From positions 1 to 64,000 of the forward strand of contig JAETPU010000003.1 of NCBI GenBank assembly GCA_021771035.1: a DNA stretch of 64,000 nucleotides, read 5' to 3'. This document shows, in pieces, positions 8,823-18,097 of the stretch; position 1 is the stretch's first letter, and every line of letters begins with the position of its first letter. Under the pieces are notes generated by a model, which was given only the letters and a program-made list of their open reading frames with translations, had not been told where the DNA came from and ran no database searches. Origin of the DNA: Marvinbryantia formatexigens. GTDB lineage: Bacteria > Bacillota > Clostridia > Oscillospirales > Ruminococcaceae. The position numbers and the translations under genes were made by a program.

Positions 8823-9584
8823 CTATACGATTTTCCCCGGCGCGCACTGAGACTCGCTTAACAGGAATTCCACCTGGTCAAAGCGCTGTTCCAGCAGTTT
8901 TTTTACAGGCAGCATCACCAGCGCCTCCGTGTAATAGTGCCCGGCGGCAAGAATACACTCGCCGCGCGTTTGGGCGTCCAGCATATCGTGGTATTTGATT
9001 TCACCGGTCAAAAAGGCCTGGGCGCCGCAGGCAAAGGCGGCCTGGGCGAATTCTCCCCCCGCGCCGGAGCAGAGCCCCAATGTGCTCACAGGAACCGGAG
9101 ACTCCGGCGCGCAGAATTCCACAAAGGGAGCCCCCAGGCGTTCTTTCACAAGCTGGGCCAGCCGGCTGGGAAGCAGCGGCTGCGAAAGCTCGCCCAAAAC
9201 GCCGATGGCCTGCCCGCCGATGGGGCGCACCTGCTGCAATCCGATTGCTTTGGCCAGCTGGGTATTGACCCCTAAGGCGGCCGCATCCAGGTTGGTATGC
9301 AGGCACACGGCGGCAATATTGCTGCGTGCCAGCTGCATGGCGGGATTTGCCAATTCCAAACGCCTGAGAGGGGAAAATATCACCGGGTGGTGGCTGAAAA
9401 CCACCTGAACCTGGCGCCGCGCCCCCTCTTGTACCACCTGGGGCGTGATATCCAAGGCCAGCAGCACCCGGGAGATTTCCTCCCCCTGGCGCTCCACCAG
9501 AAGGCCGCTGTTGTCCCAGGGCTGGGCCAGTTCCAGAGGCGCCAGTTCTTCTAAAAAGCCCAAAAGCTCGCCAAGTGTCGTCAT
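8823..9584 (-). CDS. Nif3-like dinuclear metal centre protein (YqfO family)
   Basis: 253 residues of the NIF3/DUF34 family, hexameric proteins with a dimetal site. Metal-ligand motifs are FSHHPVIF near residue 64, HTNLDAA near 97, and GHYYTEALV close to the C-terminus. The PII-like insertion domain of some Firmicutes homologues is missing, so this is the short form. Family members have been linked to GTP cyclohydrolase-like or metal-chaperone activity, but the role is unsettled. It is downstream of trmK, the conserved yqfN-yqfO arrangement of Firmicutes. Confidence 0.88.
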   Translation of the reverse strand: MTTLGELLGFLEELAPLELAQPWDNSGLLVERQGEEISRVLLALDITPQVVQEGARRQVQVVFSHHPVIFSPLRRLELANPAMQLARSNIAAVCLHTNLDAAALGVNTQLAKAIGLQQVRPIGGQAIGVLGELSQPLLPSRLAQLVKERLGAPFVEFCAPESPVPVSTLGLCSGAGGEFAQAAFACGAQAFLTGEIKYHDMLDAQTRGECILAAGHYYTEALVMLPVKKLLEQRFDQVEFLLSESQCAPGKIV

Positions 9585-9950
9585 ATCCCTGATCCTTTCT
9601 TTGTGGTTTTGTATGATTTTCCGTCAAATAGGCCTGTACGGAGCGCAAACTCAGAGCCTGCGGGAATTCTCCGGCCAAAGCCTATCCGAAAAAGGCGGTA
9701 CCGGAAAATCGTTCAGGGGGCATCGGAGTTTCTTCCGCTCCCGGCCCTATCGCCTGTCAAGGGGAATTTCCCAAGCGCCCCTCCCATAAAGTTTTAGCCG
9801 GTGTGGCCGGCCTCCAAAGAGAGCGGGTTTCCCGGCCCGGGCGGGAACTGTCCTTTTAAAACTATCTGTTCATAACGGTATACCCGCGCCCCTATTCCAA
9901 CAGGGCCGCTCCTCGTTTGGGAAGGGGCAGGGGGCCACACCGTTGTTCCG
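9585..9950. other. Intergenic gap inside the trmK-Nif3 run
   Basis: Unusually long for genes that are normally adjacent. No convincing reading frame, promoter or RNA was found. It is GC-rich with a few short inverted repeats. Confidence 0.4.
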
Positions 9951-10673
9951 TCATGGCTCCCGGATTTCCATCGCCTCAGCCAGCGCGGCAATCTGCCGGG
10001 ACAATTCCAGCAGATGCCTGCCCTGACCATTCTGCCTAGCGGCATTGAGCTGGTTTTGGCCTATCTGGCTCAGTACCGCTGCCCGGTGTAACAGGAAGGC
10101 CTTTGCCGCAGGGGTTTTCTCCTGAGGCAGCAGGCCCACCTGCAGGAACAGTTCGCCAGGGTGCGCGTCAATCACTCCTGTATATTCCACGCTCATGATG
10201 GTGTAGTGAAATTTTCCGGACACCGCCGCGCATTCCCGCTGGATTGCAAAGCCGTTTTTCACCAGGTATTCCCGCAGGGCGCTGTCCCGGGTCATAGGCT
10301 GCAGAAGATAATGCCGGGGGCTTTTTGCCCAGGGGCAGTCCTCTAAAATCTGTGCAATCAGTTCTCCGCCCATCCCGGCGATGATAATTTCCCCGGCATC
10401 CTGGGGTTCGATTTGGCGCAGGCCGTCCGTGAGCCGTGTCTGCACGTTTTCCACTCCGTATGCCCGCAGGGTTTTTTGGGCCCGCTGCAGGGGCATCGGG
10501 TTAATATCACAGGCAATGCCCCGGGGGATTTTCCCGCTGGCAGCCAGATAGGCAATTAAGTATCCGTGATCGCATCCCACATCCACGCAGGGCATCCCGC
10601 CCCGCACCAATGCGGCGATGGCGCCCAGGCGTTCATCCAAAACCGGGAGCTTGCCCCGGGAGTTTTCCCTCAT
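9951..10673 (-). CDS. trmK: tRNA (adenine22-N1)-methyltransferase
   Basis: 240 residues. TrmK methylates N1 of A22 in the tRNA D-loop using S-adenosylmethionine. The Rossmann core shows VDVGCDHGYLIAYL near residues 30-43 (AdoMet loop), ACDINPMPLQRAQ (acidic residue of strand 2), and IIIAGMGGELI near 100. The ATG at 10673 has AAGGAG ten bases upstream. The C-terminal part is helical, as in B. subtilis YqfN. It is followed by the Nif3-like gene, a standard partner. Confidence 0.9.
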   Translation of the reverse strand: MRENSRGKLPVLDERLGAIAALVRGGMPCVDVGCDHGYLIAYLAASGKIPRGIACDINPMPLQRAQKTLRAYGVENVQTRLTDGLRQIEPQDAGEIIIAGMGGELIAQILEDCPWAKSPRHYLLQPMTRDSALREYLVKNGFAIQRECAAVSGKFHYTIMSVEYTGVIDAHPGELFLQVGLLPQEKTPAAKAFLLHRAAVLSQIGQNQLNAARQNGQGRHLLELSRQIAALAEAMEIREP

Positions 10674-10789
10674 GCTGTCTTGACTCCTTCAAACGGGTGA
10701 TATCCAGCAAAAAAGGGCTCTCCCGGCAAGGCGGCATGGCGCCGGCCTTGTCAGGACAAGCCCTCTCCTGTTGTGTCACGAAACAGTTC

Positions 10790-10993
10790 TTATTTGGACA
10801 GGTGGGCGTTGAGTTTCTCCACCAGCGCGTTGCAGTCTACCCCATGGACCATGCAGGCCTGCTCCAGAGACTCGCCGCGGGAAGCCGGGCAGCCCAGGCA
10901 GTGCATCCCCATCTCCAGGAAGTAAGAAGCGGTGGAACGGTCATAATCGAGAATTTCCCCGATAAGGGAATCTTTTGTTACAGAAAAAGCCAT
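10790..10993 (-). CDS. DUF1858 small redox-disulfide domain protein
   Basis: 67 residues, the size of the stand-alone DUF1858 (ScdA N-like) proteins found beside hybrid-cluster and radical enzymes. It contains GMHCLGCPASRGESLEQAC, with the CxGC pair typical of the family. The ATG at 10993 is placed nine bases after AGGAGG; the ATG three codons upstream overlaps that site. The role is presumed redox or metal-related and the partner is unknown. Confidence 0.85.
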   Translation of the reverse strand: MAFSVTKDSLIGEILDYDRSTASYFLEMGMHCLGCPASRGESLEQACMVHGVDCNALVEKLNAHLSK

Positions 10994-11276
10994 ACGAAAC
11001 ATCCTCCTTTACTCGTTTAAAAGCCACGAAACCCCTTTGGATCCCGTTTCGACTTTCATTATACCAACTTGTCCGGCAAATAGCAATGACTTCCCCGTTA
11101 TCGTGCCCCCAATGGGAAAATTTATAAGCGCGGCGCGCTGGATCCCAAAACTTTACCACAGAATTTTCTCATATCGTTTTCTCATTTAGACTTTTCTCCT
11201 TTTTTACGGTATCCTAATGGCATCTTCAGCTGGAGAGTAGAGTTTAATCACCATTAACGATCGGAGGAAATACGAA

Positions 11277-11555
11277 ATGAACGATATCTTGGAGGAATTA
11301 TACTTAGGGAATCTGCGGCCAAGCGACCAAATAAACCCGCAAAACGAAGAGTACAGAGAAGTGAGAACGAAACGGAGCAGAAAAATCAACGATTTATTAG
11401 AAGAATTTAGGGAATCGAATCCAACACGAAAGCAAGAATTTGTGGAAATTCTGGATATGGAGGGAGACGAGGACTACTATGAGATAATAGAGGGATTCAG
11501 CATTGGTTTTCGGTTAGGTGCCAAGATGATGTTGGCTATTTTTAATGATGAATAG
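11277..11555 (+). CDS. Small acidic unknown protein, copy A (DUF6809-like)
   Basis: 92 residues, charged and probably helical, with no membrane segment. It shares LEELYLGNLRPSDQ, the EYREVR/KRS block, and the exact DMEGDEDYYE followed by GFRLGA with the protein at 52884-53162. GATCGGAGGAAA lies upstream of the ATG. Codon use is much more AT-rich than in flanking genes, suggesting acquisition. A large repeat cluster begins about 35 bases after its stop, as it does after copy B. I do not know its function; family assignment to DUF6809 is from memory of the motif. Confidence 0.75.
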   Translation: MNDILEELYLGNLRPSDQINPQNEEYREVRTKRSRKINDLLEEFRESNPTRKQEFVEILDMEGDEDYYEIIEGFSIGFRLGAKMMLAIFNDE

Positions 11556-11589
11556 AATCGGACTCGCGGGATATTGCCTTTTCGGCAGG

Positions 11590-12740
11590 GTAATCAAAGC
11601 CAGAGGCGCCGGGACGCCCTTAGTTTGATTTTTTGCTTAGTCCCTCTGCGTTCCTTTGAAGTTTTCGACAAGCCAAAACTTCCGTAGTCAATTCTAGTTC
11701 TGTCTATGGAAGTTTTGCCGTAACAGTGGGGTAAAATCAAAGCTAGGGGCAAGGCCCCTTGCTTTGTCGTTTTTAAAAGTGAGTGGGGTTTCAAAGGGGA
11801 GAGAGGAAAATCGAAATCCTCTCTCCCCTTTGTAGTCTTTGCGCACTTTTCTGCTACCAGAAAGTGCGGCCCCCGGCAGGGCTTGGGGAAGGAATTGGAT
11901 GACAACGTACATGGGTGAAAGATACTTTTCTATCCTATTTTCGGAAATTGAAGAAATCCATTGTTACAAAAACAGCAGTTTTACCTCCCAAAAAGATTAT
12001 CGTCCAATTACCCACCCAAACCGCTGTGCCGCGGGGCACCTACTTTCTGCCGAACAGAAAGTAGGCAAAGATTCGCCCAAGAGGCGTTCCCCCTCTTGGT
12101 TATCTCCCCCTTGGGGCAGTTTTGCGCACTCAATCAGTAGAGGCTGGTAGAAACCAAGAACCCGCAGGCTCTTCTTGGTTTCTAATGCCGCTGATGCAAC
12201 CGGGATGCGCTCAGATTGATTCTTTGCTTAGCCCCTCGGCATCCCTTTGAAGTTTTGGAGCAAGCTCAAAACTTCCGTAGTTGGTTCTAGTTCTGTCTAC
12301 CAAATTACTGCCGTAATCCGGGGGTTCATCAAAGCAGGGGGCTGGCCCCCTACTTTGTGGCCTTTGGGTACTTTTCTGCTGGAATAAACTACGGAGAATT
12401 GAAACTTGTTTCAATTCTCATAAGGGATGCCGTACTACTAGGCCAAGAATGAACTACCCGCATCCCGGCGGCAGGGCTTTGGGTGGGAATTGGTCGACCA
12501 TTAATGTGGGTGAAGAATACACTTTTCTTTTCAACAACAGGAAATCGAATTAATTGTTGTTTATAAAACGGCAGTTTTACCACCCATACGGAATACCATC
12601 CAATTACCCGCCCATACCGCTGTGCCGCGGGGCACCTACTTTCTGCCGAACAGAAAGTAGGCAAAGTTCGGTACCCCCTTGGGACAGTTTTGCCCACTCA
12701 ATCAGCAGAGACGAAAAAACAGGCTGCGGTGCCGGCCAGG
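11590..12740 (+). repeat. Composite intergenic repeat cluster, copy 2
   Basis: Contains at least two full rounds of the repeat modules. One is a CCAAAACTTCCGTAG hairpin module (about 11660-11700 and again 12250-12290). The other is the CTTTCTG/CAGAAAG hairpin module (12048-12066 and 12648-12661) within a conserved block beginning GCTGTGCCGCGGGGCACC. Bases 11961-12150 match 1-180 at roughly 95 percent by eye. No credible gene lies in the cluster. Confidence 0.8.
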
Positions 12741-12741
12741 C

Positions 12742-12777
12742 GCAGAAAATCCCCGGAGGACAGTCCTCCGGGGATTT
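12742..12777 (-). terminator. Terminator of the yfmF-yfmH-lgt-folD operon
   Basis: AAATCCCCGGAGGA at 12747-12760 and its exact complement at 12764-12777 form a 14-bp stem with a CAG loop, just after the folD stop, with TTTTC following. Confidence 0.85.
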
Positions 12778-12784
12778 ATCGATC

Positions 12785-13642
12785 CTAGTTTCGGTTTTCC
12801 AGTTGTCTGCGGGCTGAAAACACGGTATTGCGCATCAGCATGGCCACAGTCATGGGCCCTACGCCGCCGGGCACCGGGGTTAAATACCCCGCCACCGGCT
12901 CTACCGAGGCCGCATCCACATCCCCGCAGAGCTTCCCGTTTTCATCCCGGTTCATTCCCACATCAATGACAACTGCGCCGGGCTTCACCATATCGGCGGT
13001 GATAAACTTCGCGCGCCCCACCGCGGATACCAGCATGTCGGCCTGCCGGGTCACAGAGGGAAGATCCGCCGTCTTGGAATGGCAGATTGTCACGGTGGCG
13101 TCCTCATGGAGCAGCAGCATCGCCATGGGCTTTCCCACAATATTGCTGCGCCCTACCACCACACAGTGCTTGCCCCGGGGAGAAATCCCCGCCGTATGGA
13201 TCAGTTCCATCACCCCCGCCGGCGTACAGGGCAGAAAACCATAGTCCCCAATCATGATATGCCCCACATTCTGGGGATGAAAGGCATCCACATCCTTATT
13301 GGGAGATATGGCCAGCAGCACCGCCCGCTCGTCAAAGTGGTCGGGCAGGGGCAGCTGCACCAGGATTCCATGGATACCGGCGTCCCTATTGAGTTCTTCA
13401 ATCAGCGCCAGCAGCTGGGCCTGTGTGGTCTGCTCAGGCAGGTGAATCATTTTGGACTGGATTCCCACCTGCTGGGCGGCCTTCTCCTTATTGCGGACAT
13501 ATACCGCGGAGGCCGGATTATCCCCCACCATGATGACGGCAAGGCCTGGGGTAACCCCCAATTCCCGCAGTTTACACACTTGGAGGGCCAATTCCTCTTT
13601 TACCCGGGCGGCAGCGGCCTTCCCATCAATTTTCTGTGCCAT
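12785..13642 (-). CDS. folD: Bifunctional methylenetetrahydrofolate dehydrogenase/cyclohydrolase
   Basis: 285 residues. FolD interconverts 5,10-methylene-, 5,10-methenyl- and 10-formyl-tetrahydrofolate with NADP. Motifs include YVRNKEKAA with the catalytic Lys near residue 55, [21 protein letters not shown], the nucleotide-binding [14 protein letters not shown] near 165, and the terminal [14 protein letters not shown]. The ATG at 13642 lies seven bases after GGAAGG; an upstream TTG has no site. It is 36 bases after lgt and is the last gene of the operon. Confidence 0.95.
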   Translation of the reverse strand: MAQKIDGKAAAARVKEELALQVCKLRELGVTPGLAVIMVGDNPASAVYVRNKEKAAQQVGIQSKMIHLPEQTTQAQLLALIEELNRDAGIHGILVQLPLPDHFDERAVLLAISPNKDVDAFHPQNVGHIMIGDYGFLPCTPAGVMELIHTAGISPRGKHCVVVGRSNIVGKPMAMLLLHEDATVTICHSKTADLPSVTRQADMLVSAVGRAKFITADMVKPGAVVIDVGMNRDENGKLCGDVDAASVEPVAGYLTPVPGGVGPMTVAMLMRNTVFSARRQLENRN

Positions 13643-13678
13643 GTGCAATCCTTCCCTTTCCAAGCAGTCTCAGAACGT

Positions 13679-14848
13679 CTATTCCTGGCTATCCTTTTTC
13701 TGTGAATCGGACTCCTGCCGGGGCTCTTCCTCAGACAAGGGCTCCTCCTGGGGCGATACGGCCTCTTCAGACGCCTGTGCGGCGTCCCCGACAGCTTCCT
13801 CCGTCTGGGGATGAGGCAATTCTTCCCCAGCCTCCTGTACCTTCTCCTGGACAGGTTCTTCCTTGGCGTTTTTCTTTTCCTTGAGCAAAGCCTTCTGGGC
13901 CTTACGGGCGGCAGCCTCTTCCTTGAGCTTGGGATAGTAGGTCCCGGCTACCACGGATTTGCCCTCCTCCGTATCCACATAGAGCTTCATATACTCCGGA
14001 TCGCCCACCCGGCGGATCTTGGAGCGCACCAGAATCCAGATGACAGCGGAGGCAATACAGCACAGGAGCGCGAACATCTGGGAGACCCGCAGGGCGCCGA
14101 TCATCAGGCTGTCGGTGCGCAGCCCTTCGATGACAAACCGTCCCGCGCCGTACCACAGGACATAGAACAGCAGGCCCTCGCCGTCGAACCGGCGGTGCTT
14201 AAGGACTGCCTGCAGGACAAAAAACCCGATGACACACCACAGGGATTCATACAGGAAGGTGGGATGCACCGGCGCGTTTACGTCGATGGTCATGCCGATT
14301 TTTGTCAGCTCCGACTCATGGCTGAGCAGATACCGGCTGATGGTATCGCTGGTCATGCCCCAGGGCAGCGAAGTATTGCCTCCGAAGGCCTCTACATTGA
14401 CAAAGTTTCCCCAGCGCCCAATGGCCTGGCCGATGAAAAAGCCGCCCGCCGCCAAATCGCACAGGGGCAGGAATTTCACCTTACGCAGCTTGCACATCAA
14501 AGCACCCACCAAAAAGGCGCCGATAATGCCGCCATAGATAGCCATACCGCCCTTGCGGGTATCAAAAATCGAGAGCAGATCGTTTTTGTACTCGTCCCAG
14601 GTAAACAGGACATAGTACAGCCTGGCGCCGACGATTCCGCCCACGACAGCGCCCAGCACCACATCGATGACACGGTCGCCGTCCAGGCCGAATTTTTTCA
14701 CCCGGCTCATGGCGTAGATGAGGGCCAGGGCAAAGCCCACGGCGATAATGATGCCATACCAATAGATATCGATAGGGCCGATGGAAAAGGCAATACGCGG
14801 GATTTCCAGATCAATTCCCAGCTTCGGGAATGAAAGTTGCTGTTTCAT
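13679..14848 (-). CDS. lgt: Prolipoprotein diacylglyceryl transferase with acidic C-terminal extension
   Basis: 389 residues. Lgt transfers diacylglycerol from phosphatidylglycerol to the lipobox cysteine of prelipoproteins at the membrane. Seven hydrophobic segments carry the signature GRWGNFVNVEAFGG near residues 140-153 and HPTFLYESLW near 195. Typical Lgt ends near residue 280. Here about 100 extra residues follow, Lys-rich then Glu/Ala/Gln-rich (EEPVQEKVQEAGEELP and similar), presumably a cytoplasmic tail. It lies between yfmH and folD on the same strand. Confidence 0.95.
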   Translation of the reverse strand: MKQQLSFPKLGIDLEIPRIAFSIGPIDIYWYGIIIAVGFALALIYAMSRVKKFGLDGDRVIDVVLGAVVGGIVGARLYYVLFTWDEYKNDLLSIFDTRKGGMAIYGGIIGAFLVGALMCKLRKVKFLPLCDLAAGGFFIGQAIGRWGNFVNVEAFGGNTSLPWGMTSDTISRYLLSHESELTKIGMTIDVNAPVHPTFLYESLWCVIGFFVLQAVLKHRRFDGEGLLFYVLWYGAGRFVIEGLRTDSLMIGALRVSQMFALLCCIASAVIWILVRSKIRRVGDPEYMKLYVDTEEGKSVVAGTYYPKLKEEAAARKAQKALLKEKKNAKEEPVQEKVQEAGEELPHPQTEEAVGDAAQASEEAVSPQEEPLSEEEPRQESDSQKKDSQE

Positions 14849-14958
14849 GCTGGTGTTCTCCCGGGAGCAGCCTCCGGGAGGTCTCCTTTCCTCAATATGT
14901 TCCGCTTTTTATGTAGGCGTCCCGCAGGACGGGACAATTTTGAGCGGCCGAACCGTCC

Positions 14959-16227
14959 TCAGGCGCGCACTATGGAAATGGCGCTGCGCCCGGTATCGAA
15001 GGCCTCCCACAGCCGTTCATTGACCTGCTGAGGCGTCACCTGGGCGATGGTCTCCACCAGGGAATACAGTTCCACATCGCTCAGATAGGCCGAGAGCATC
15101 ATGCTGGCAACCCCCTCCGGGTCGCTGAAGGCACCCAGGTATTTCCCATAGACGCCCTTCTTGCACAGCTGCATGAGCTCCTCGTCCACACCCTGGGCCT
15201 TGATTCTGTCGATCTCCTGGGAAATCTGCTCATACACCGCATCCGGGTCCTTGGATTCCCCGGAAAAAATGGTGGAGACATAATCCCGTCCCACCAGGGA
15301 CTCCGCGCCGAAGGAGGTATTGATGAGCCCGGCATCGTACAGGCGGCGGTACAGCGGGGAGGATTCCCCGCAGATAATCTCGATGAGGATTTCATCCAAA
15401 ATCTGGTTGACCGCATTTTCCGCCTTACTCTTGGGCGGATGCTTATAGCCAATCTGGAACAGCGGCATGGAAACCGGCAGATGCTCCTCCACCCGGCGCT
15501 GTTTGACCTCGTCAGGCTCCTGGACCGGCATATGTTCCACGGTAACGTCCGAGCCCTTTTTCAGGATGGCATCCGCGCTTTTGAGCACCTGCTCCACCGA
15601 GAAGTTGCCCGCAATGCACAGCACCATGTTGTTCAGGTTATAGAAGGTTTCATAGCAGCGGTACAAAAGCGGGGCCGTAATCTGCGCGATGGATTCCACG
15701 GTTCCGGCGATATTGATGCGCACCGGGTTATTGTGGTACAGGGCCATGAGCAGGTTATCCATCACCCGCCACTGGGGATCGTCGTCATACATCCGGATTT
15801 CCTGGCCGATAATGCCCTGTTCCTTTTGAACGGTCTGCTCGGTAAAATAGGGCGACGTGACAAAATCCAGAAGGATATCCAAGGACTCCTCAAAATGATC
15901 CGAGCAGCTGAACAGATAGGCTGTGCGGTCAAAGGAGGTGTAGGCGTTGGCGCTGGCGCCGGTTTTGGCGTAGCGGGAAAAGGCGTCCCCGTCCTCGCTT
16001 TCAAAAAGCTTGTGCTCCAGATAGTGGGCGATGCCCGCAGGCACCGTGACAAAGTCCGCCTCGTCGCTGCGCTTAAAGGCGGTGTCAATGGAGCCGTACT
16101 CTGTGGCGAACAGGGCGAAGGTGGAGCTGTAGCCCTCCATGGGGCACAGCAGCATGGTCAGCCCCGAGGGATGCTGAATTTTGACATATTGATCCTGAAT
16201 CCTCTTTGAGGAAATGATTTCTTTCAT
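14959..16227 (-). CDS. yfmH: M16 zinc metallopeptidase, EF-P 5-aminopentanol modification protein YfmH
   Basis: 422 residues, matching B. subtilis YfmH. The inverted zinc motif HYLEH is at about residues 66-70, with a distal acidic segment (EQGIIGQEIRM) near 140, so this is the catalytic half of an M16 pair. In B. subtilis YfmF and YfmH are needed for 5-aminopentanol modification of elongation factor P; assignment here is by homology. The start at 16227 is five bases beyond the yfmF stop, implying translational coupling. No efp gene lies in the window. Confidence 0.87.
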   Translation of the reverse strand: MKEIISSKRIQDQYVKIQHPSGLTMLLCPMEGYSSTFALFATEYGSIDTAFKRSDEADFVTVPAGIAHYLEHKLFESEDGDAFSRYAKTGASANAYTSFDRTAYLFSCSDHFEESLDILLDFVTSPYFTEQTVQKEQGIIGQEIRMYDDDPQWRVMDNLLMALYHNNPVRINIAGTVESIAQITAPLLYRCYETFYNLNNMVLCIAGNFSVEQVLKSADAILKKGSDVTVEHMPVQEPDEVKQRRVEEHLPVSMPLFQIGYKHPPKSKAENAVNQILDEILIEIICGESSPLYRRLYDAGLINTSFGAESLVGRDYVSTIFSGESKDPDAVYEQISQEIDRIKAQGVDEELMQLCKKGVYGKYLGAFSDPEGVASMMLSAYLSDVELYSLVETIAQVTPQQVNERLWEAFDTGRSAISIVRA

Positions 16228-16231
16228 TCTC

Positions 16232-17542
16232 TTATACCCCCTGTGTGGGCTGGGCGTTTTCTTCCCCGGATTTTCCGGTGAGGAAGTATACGCTGTCCAG
16301 CTGCAGGCGCTGCGCCGCCTCGATGAGATCTTCCCGGCCCAGCTCCTGCAAGTTTTCAATATCCTGCTGGGCGCTGATGACGTCCCCGCCGGAGAGGATC
16401 TGGGTGAGATACCAGCTCTCAGTGGCGCCCAGGGAATCCCCGATGGTACGCAGGGAGTTCTTCATGGCCAGAAGGGTCTGCCCAAGTTCCTCATCGGTAA
16501 ACTCTCCCCGGCATATGGCATCCAGCTGGGCGAGAATTTCCTTCTGGGCGCTCTGGCGGTTGGCAAATTCCACGCCGCTGTCCACTAAAAGCGCCCCGCT
16601 GGAACGGTCATACCTGGCGGCACAGTAATAGCACAGGCTCAGCTTTTCCCGGACATTTAAGAATAGCTTGGAAAAGGGCGTGCCGCCAAACAAGGCGCAC
16701 ATCATCCTGGTGGCGTCCTTCTGCCGCCGGGTGAGCTCCCCGGCAATCCGGAAGCCCAGCACCAGCTTGCCCTGGCGCACATCCATCTGCTCGCTGAACT
16801 CATACCCCTGGTGGCGCACAGGAGCTACGGGCGCCGGGACACAGGCCACGGGATGGCGGTCCATCCGGGAAAAGGCCTGGGCAAACACCCTTCTGGCGCC
16901 CTCGGCGGTTCCGCTGCCGGTGAAGAGAATCTCCACCGCGGCGCTGTCCAGCACCTTTCGATACTCCTGCGCCGCCGACTGGGGGGTAATGGCCTTCGCA
17001 GCGTCGGCATAGCCGTATTTTTTCACCGCGAAGGGGGTGCCCTCAAACAGGGACTGGGTACACTGGGAGACGGCATAGGAGCGCTTGTCGTTGATTTCGG
17101 ACTGGATGGTATCCACTAGGAATTCCCGCTCCAGCTGCACATCCTGCCGGGGGAATTCCCCGTTTTCCAGGTTGGGCTGCAGAAGGATTTCACACAGAAG
17201 CGCCGCGCACTGCTGGGCAATGTCCTCCTTTTCCAGGGCAAACCGGTCGTCCACCGCCTGGATGGTGAGGCAGAGAACCTGATAGGCGCCGTACTTGCTC
17301 ACATCCGCATCCAGCATTGCCCCATAGAGCTGGCTGAGCCGGCGGTTGAGCTGGGTGAAATCCGGGCAGTTTTTGGTCCCCTTGCGCAGTAAAAACGGCA
17401 GCAGAGCCCGCTGGGTGACCGTCTGCTTCTCCAGGGGAAGGATCAGACAGGCACTGATACGGTTCTGCTTAAACTTGGGATCCCAGATGCGGGAAAACCC
17501 CACGCCGGGAGCCAGCTGCTCCCTGTTAAATTCACAACTCAT
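16232..17542 (-). CDS. yfmF: Inactive M16-like partner protein YfmF
   Basis: 436 residues with the two-domain M16 fold, but the first domain reads LLPFLLRKGT where YfmH has its HxxEH motif, so it lacks zinc-binding residues. This is expected for the non-catalytic partner that pairs with YfmH. C-terminal M16 signatures (LNVREKLSLCYYCAARYD) are kept. The start at 17542 is supported by AGGAG eight bases upstream; the longer upstream frame reads through GC-rich leader DNA and has no family similarity. It is the first gene of the operon. Confidence 0.85.
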   Translation of the reverse strand: MSCEFNREQLAPGVGFSRIWDPKFKQNRISACLILPLEKQTVTQRALLPFLLRKGTKNCPDFTQLNRRLSQLYGAMLDADVSKYGAYQVLCLTIQAVDDRFALEKEDIAQQCAALLCEILLQPNLENGEFPRQDVQLEREFLVDTIQSEINDKRSYAVSQCTQSLFEGTPFAVKKYGYADAAKAITPQSAAQEYRKVLDSAAVEILFTGSGTAEGARRVFAQAFSRMDRHPVACVPAPVAPVRHQGYEFSEQMDVRQGKLVLGFRIAGELTRRQKDATRMMCALFGGTPFSKLFLNVREKLSLCYYCAARYDRSSGALLVDSGVEFANRQSAQKEILAQLDAICRGEFTDEELGQTLLAMKNSLRTIGDSLGATESWYLTQILSGGDVISAQQDIENLQELGREDLIEAAQRLQLDSVYFLTGKSGEENAQPTQGV

Positions 17543-17928
17543 CAGTTCATCTCCTATGGCTTCCCCAAATGGGAAACCCCAATTTTCTGTGGATATCCAG
17601 CGGCAAGCGCCGCAGCCCTGCCAACAAGTTTCTCCGGGTTTACGATTACATTGCCATACCTGCTGGAATTGGCGGCATACGGCAGCCCCGCGGCCGTTCA
17701 AAACAGCCCGATGCAAATTCCAGGGCCGGCTGTGAGAAGATGTCCCGCCCGCCAGAGCCTGGCTTGGGCGTTTACCGGAAGGACACCGAGAGCGAAACAA
17801 GCCGTTTCCCTGTGCCCCGAGCGGTTCCAAATCTGATGCTCAAACCACGCGTCAGCACTCCAGCCTTCGGCACGCAGCATCATTTGTCCACAGCATAAGG
17901 ATGGGGCGCTGCCCTCTGCTTCCATGTT

Positions 17929-18040
17929 CTCACGGCTCAAAGGGCTTTGGGGTTATGATAGCATCAGCAGAAAGCGAAGCTTTCCTTCCACAATGCTTCA
18001 ATGTTCTCACAGCCAAAATGGCTGTGAGGTTATTATAGCA
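17929..18040 (-). promoter_or_regulatory. Tandem extended -10 promoter elements with palindrome upstream of yfmF
   Basis: Two related segments of about 35 bases lie in tandem. On the minus strand the first has TGCTATAAT (18032-18040), then the perfect palindrome CTCACAGCC/GGCTGTGAG (18006-18028, 5-base spacer). The second has TGCTATCAT (17955-17963), then a decayed version of the palindrome ending GCCGTGAGAACAT. The rest of 17543-18097 shows no gene. Confidence 0.5.
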
Positions 18041-18097
18041 TAAAATACCCCGGCAGGGCAGAACTTTCCAAGAACATTTGAAAAATTCACAGGACCG

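Noticed and set aside
11839..12150. Apparent short proteins sharing a CAAGHLLSAEQKVGK-like stretch at several places
   Set aside because: The shared peptide is only the translated hairpin repeat; frames differ between copies and lack ribosome binding sites.
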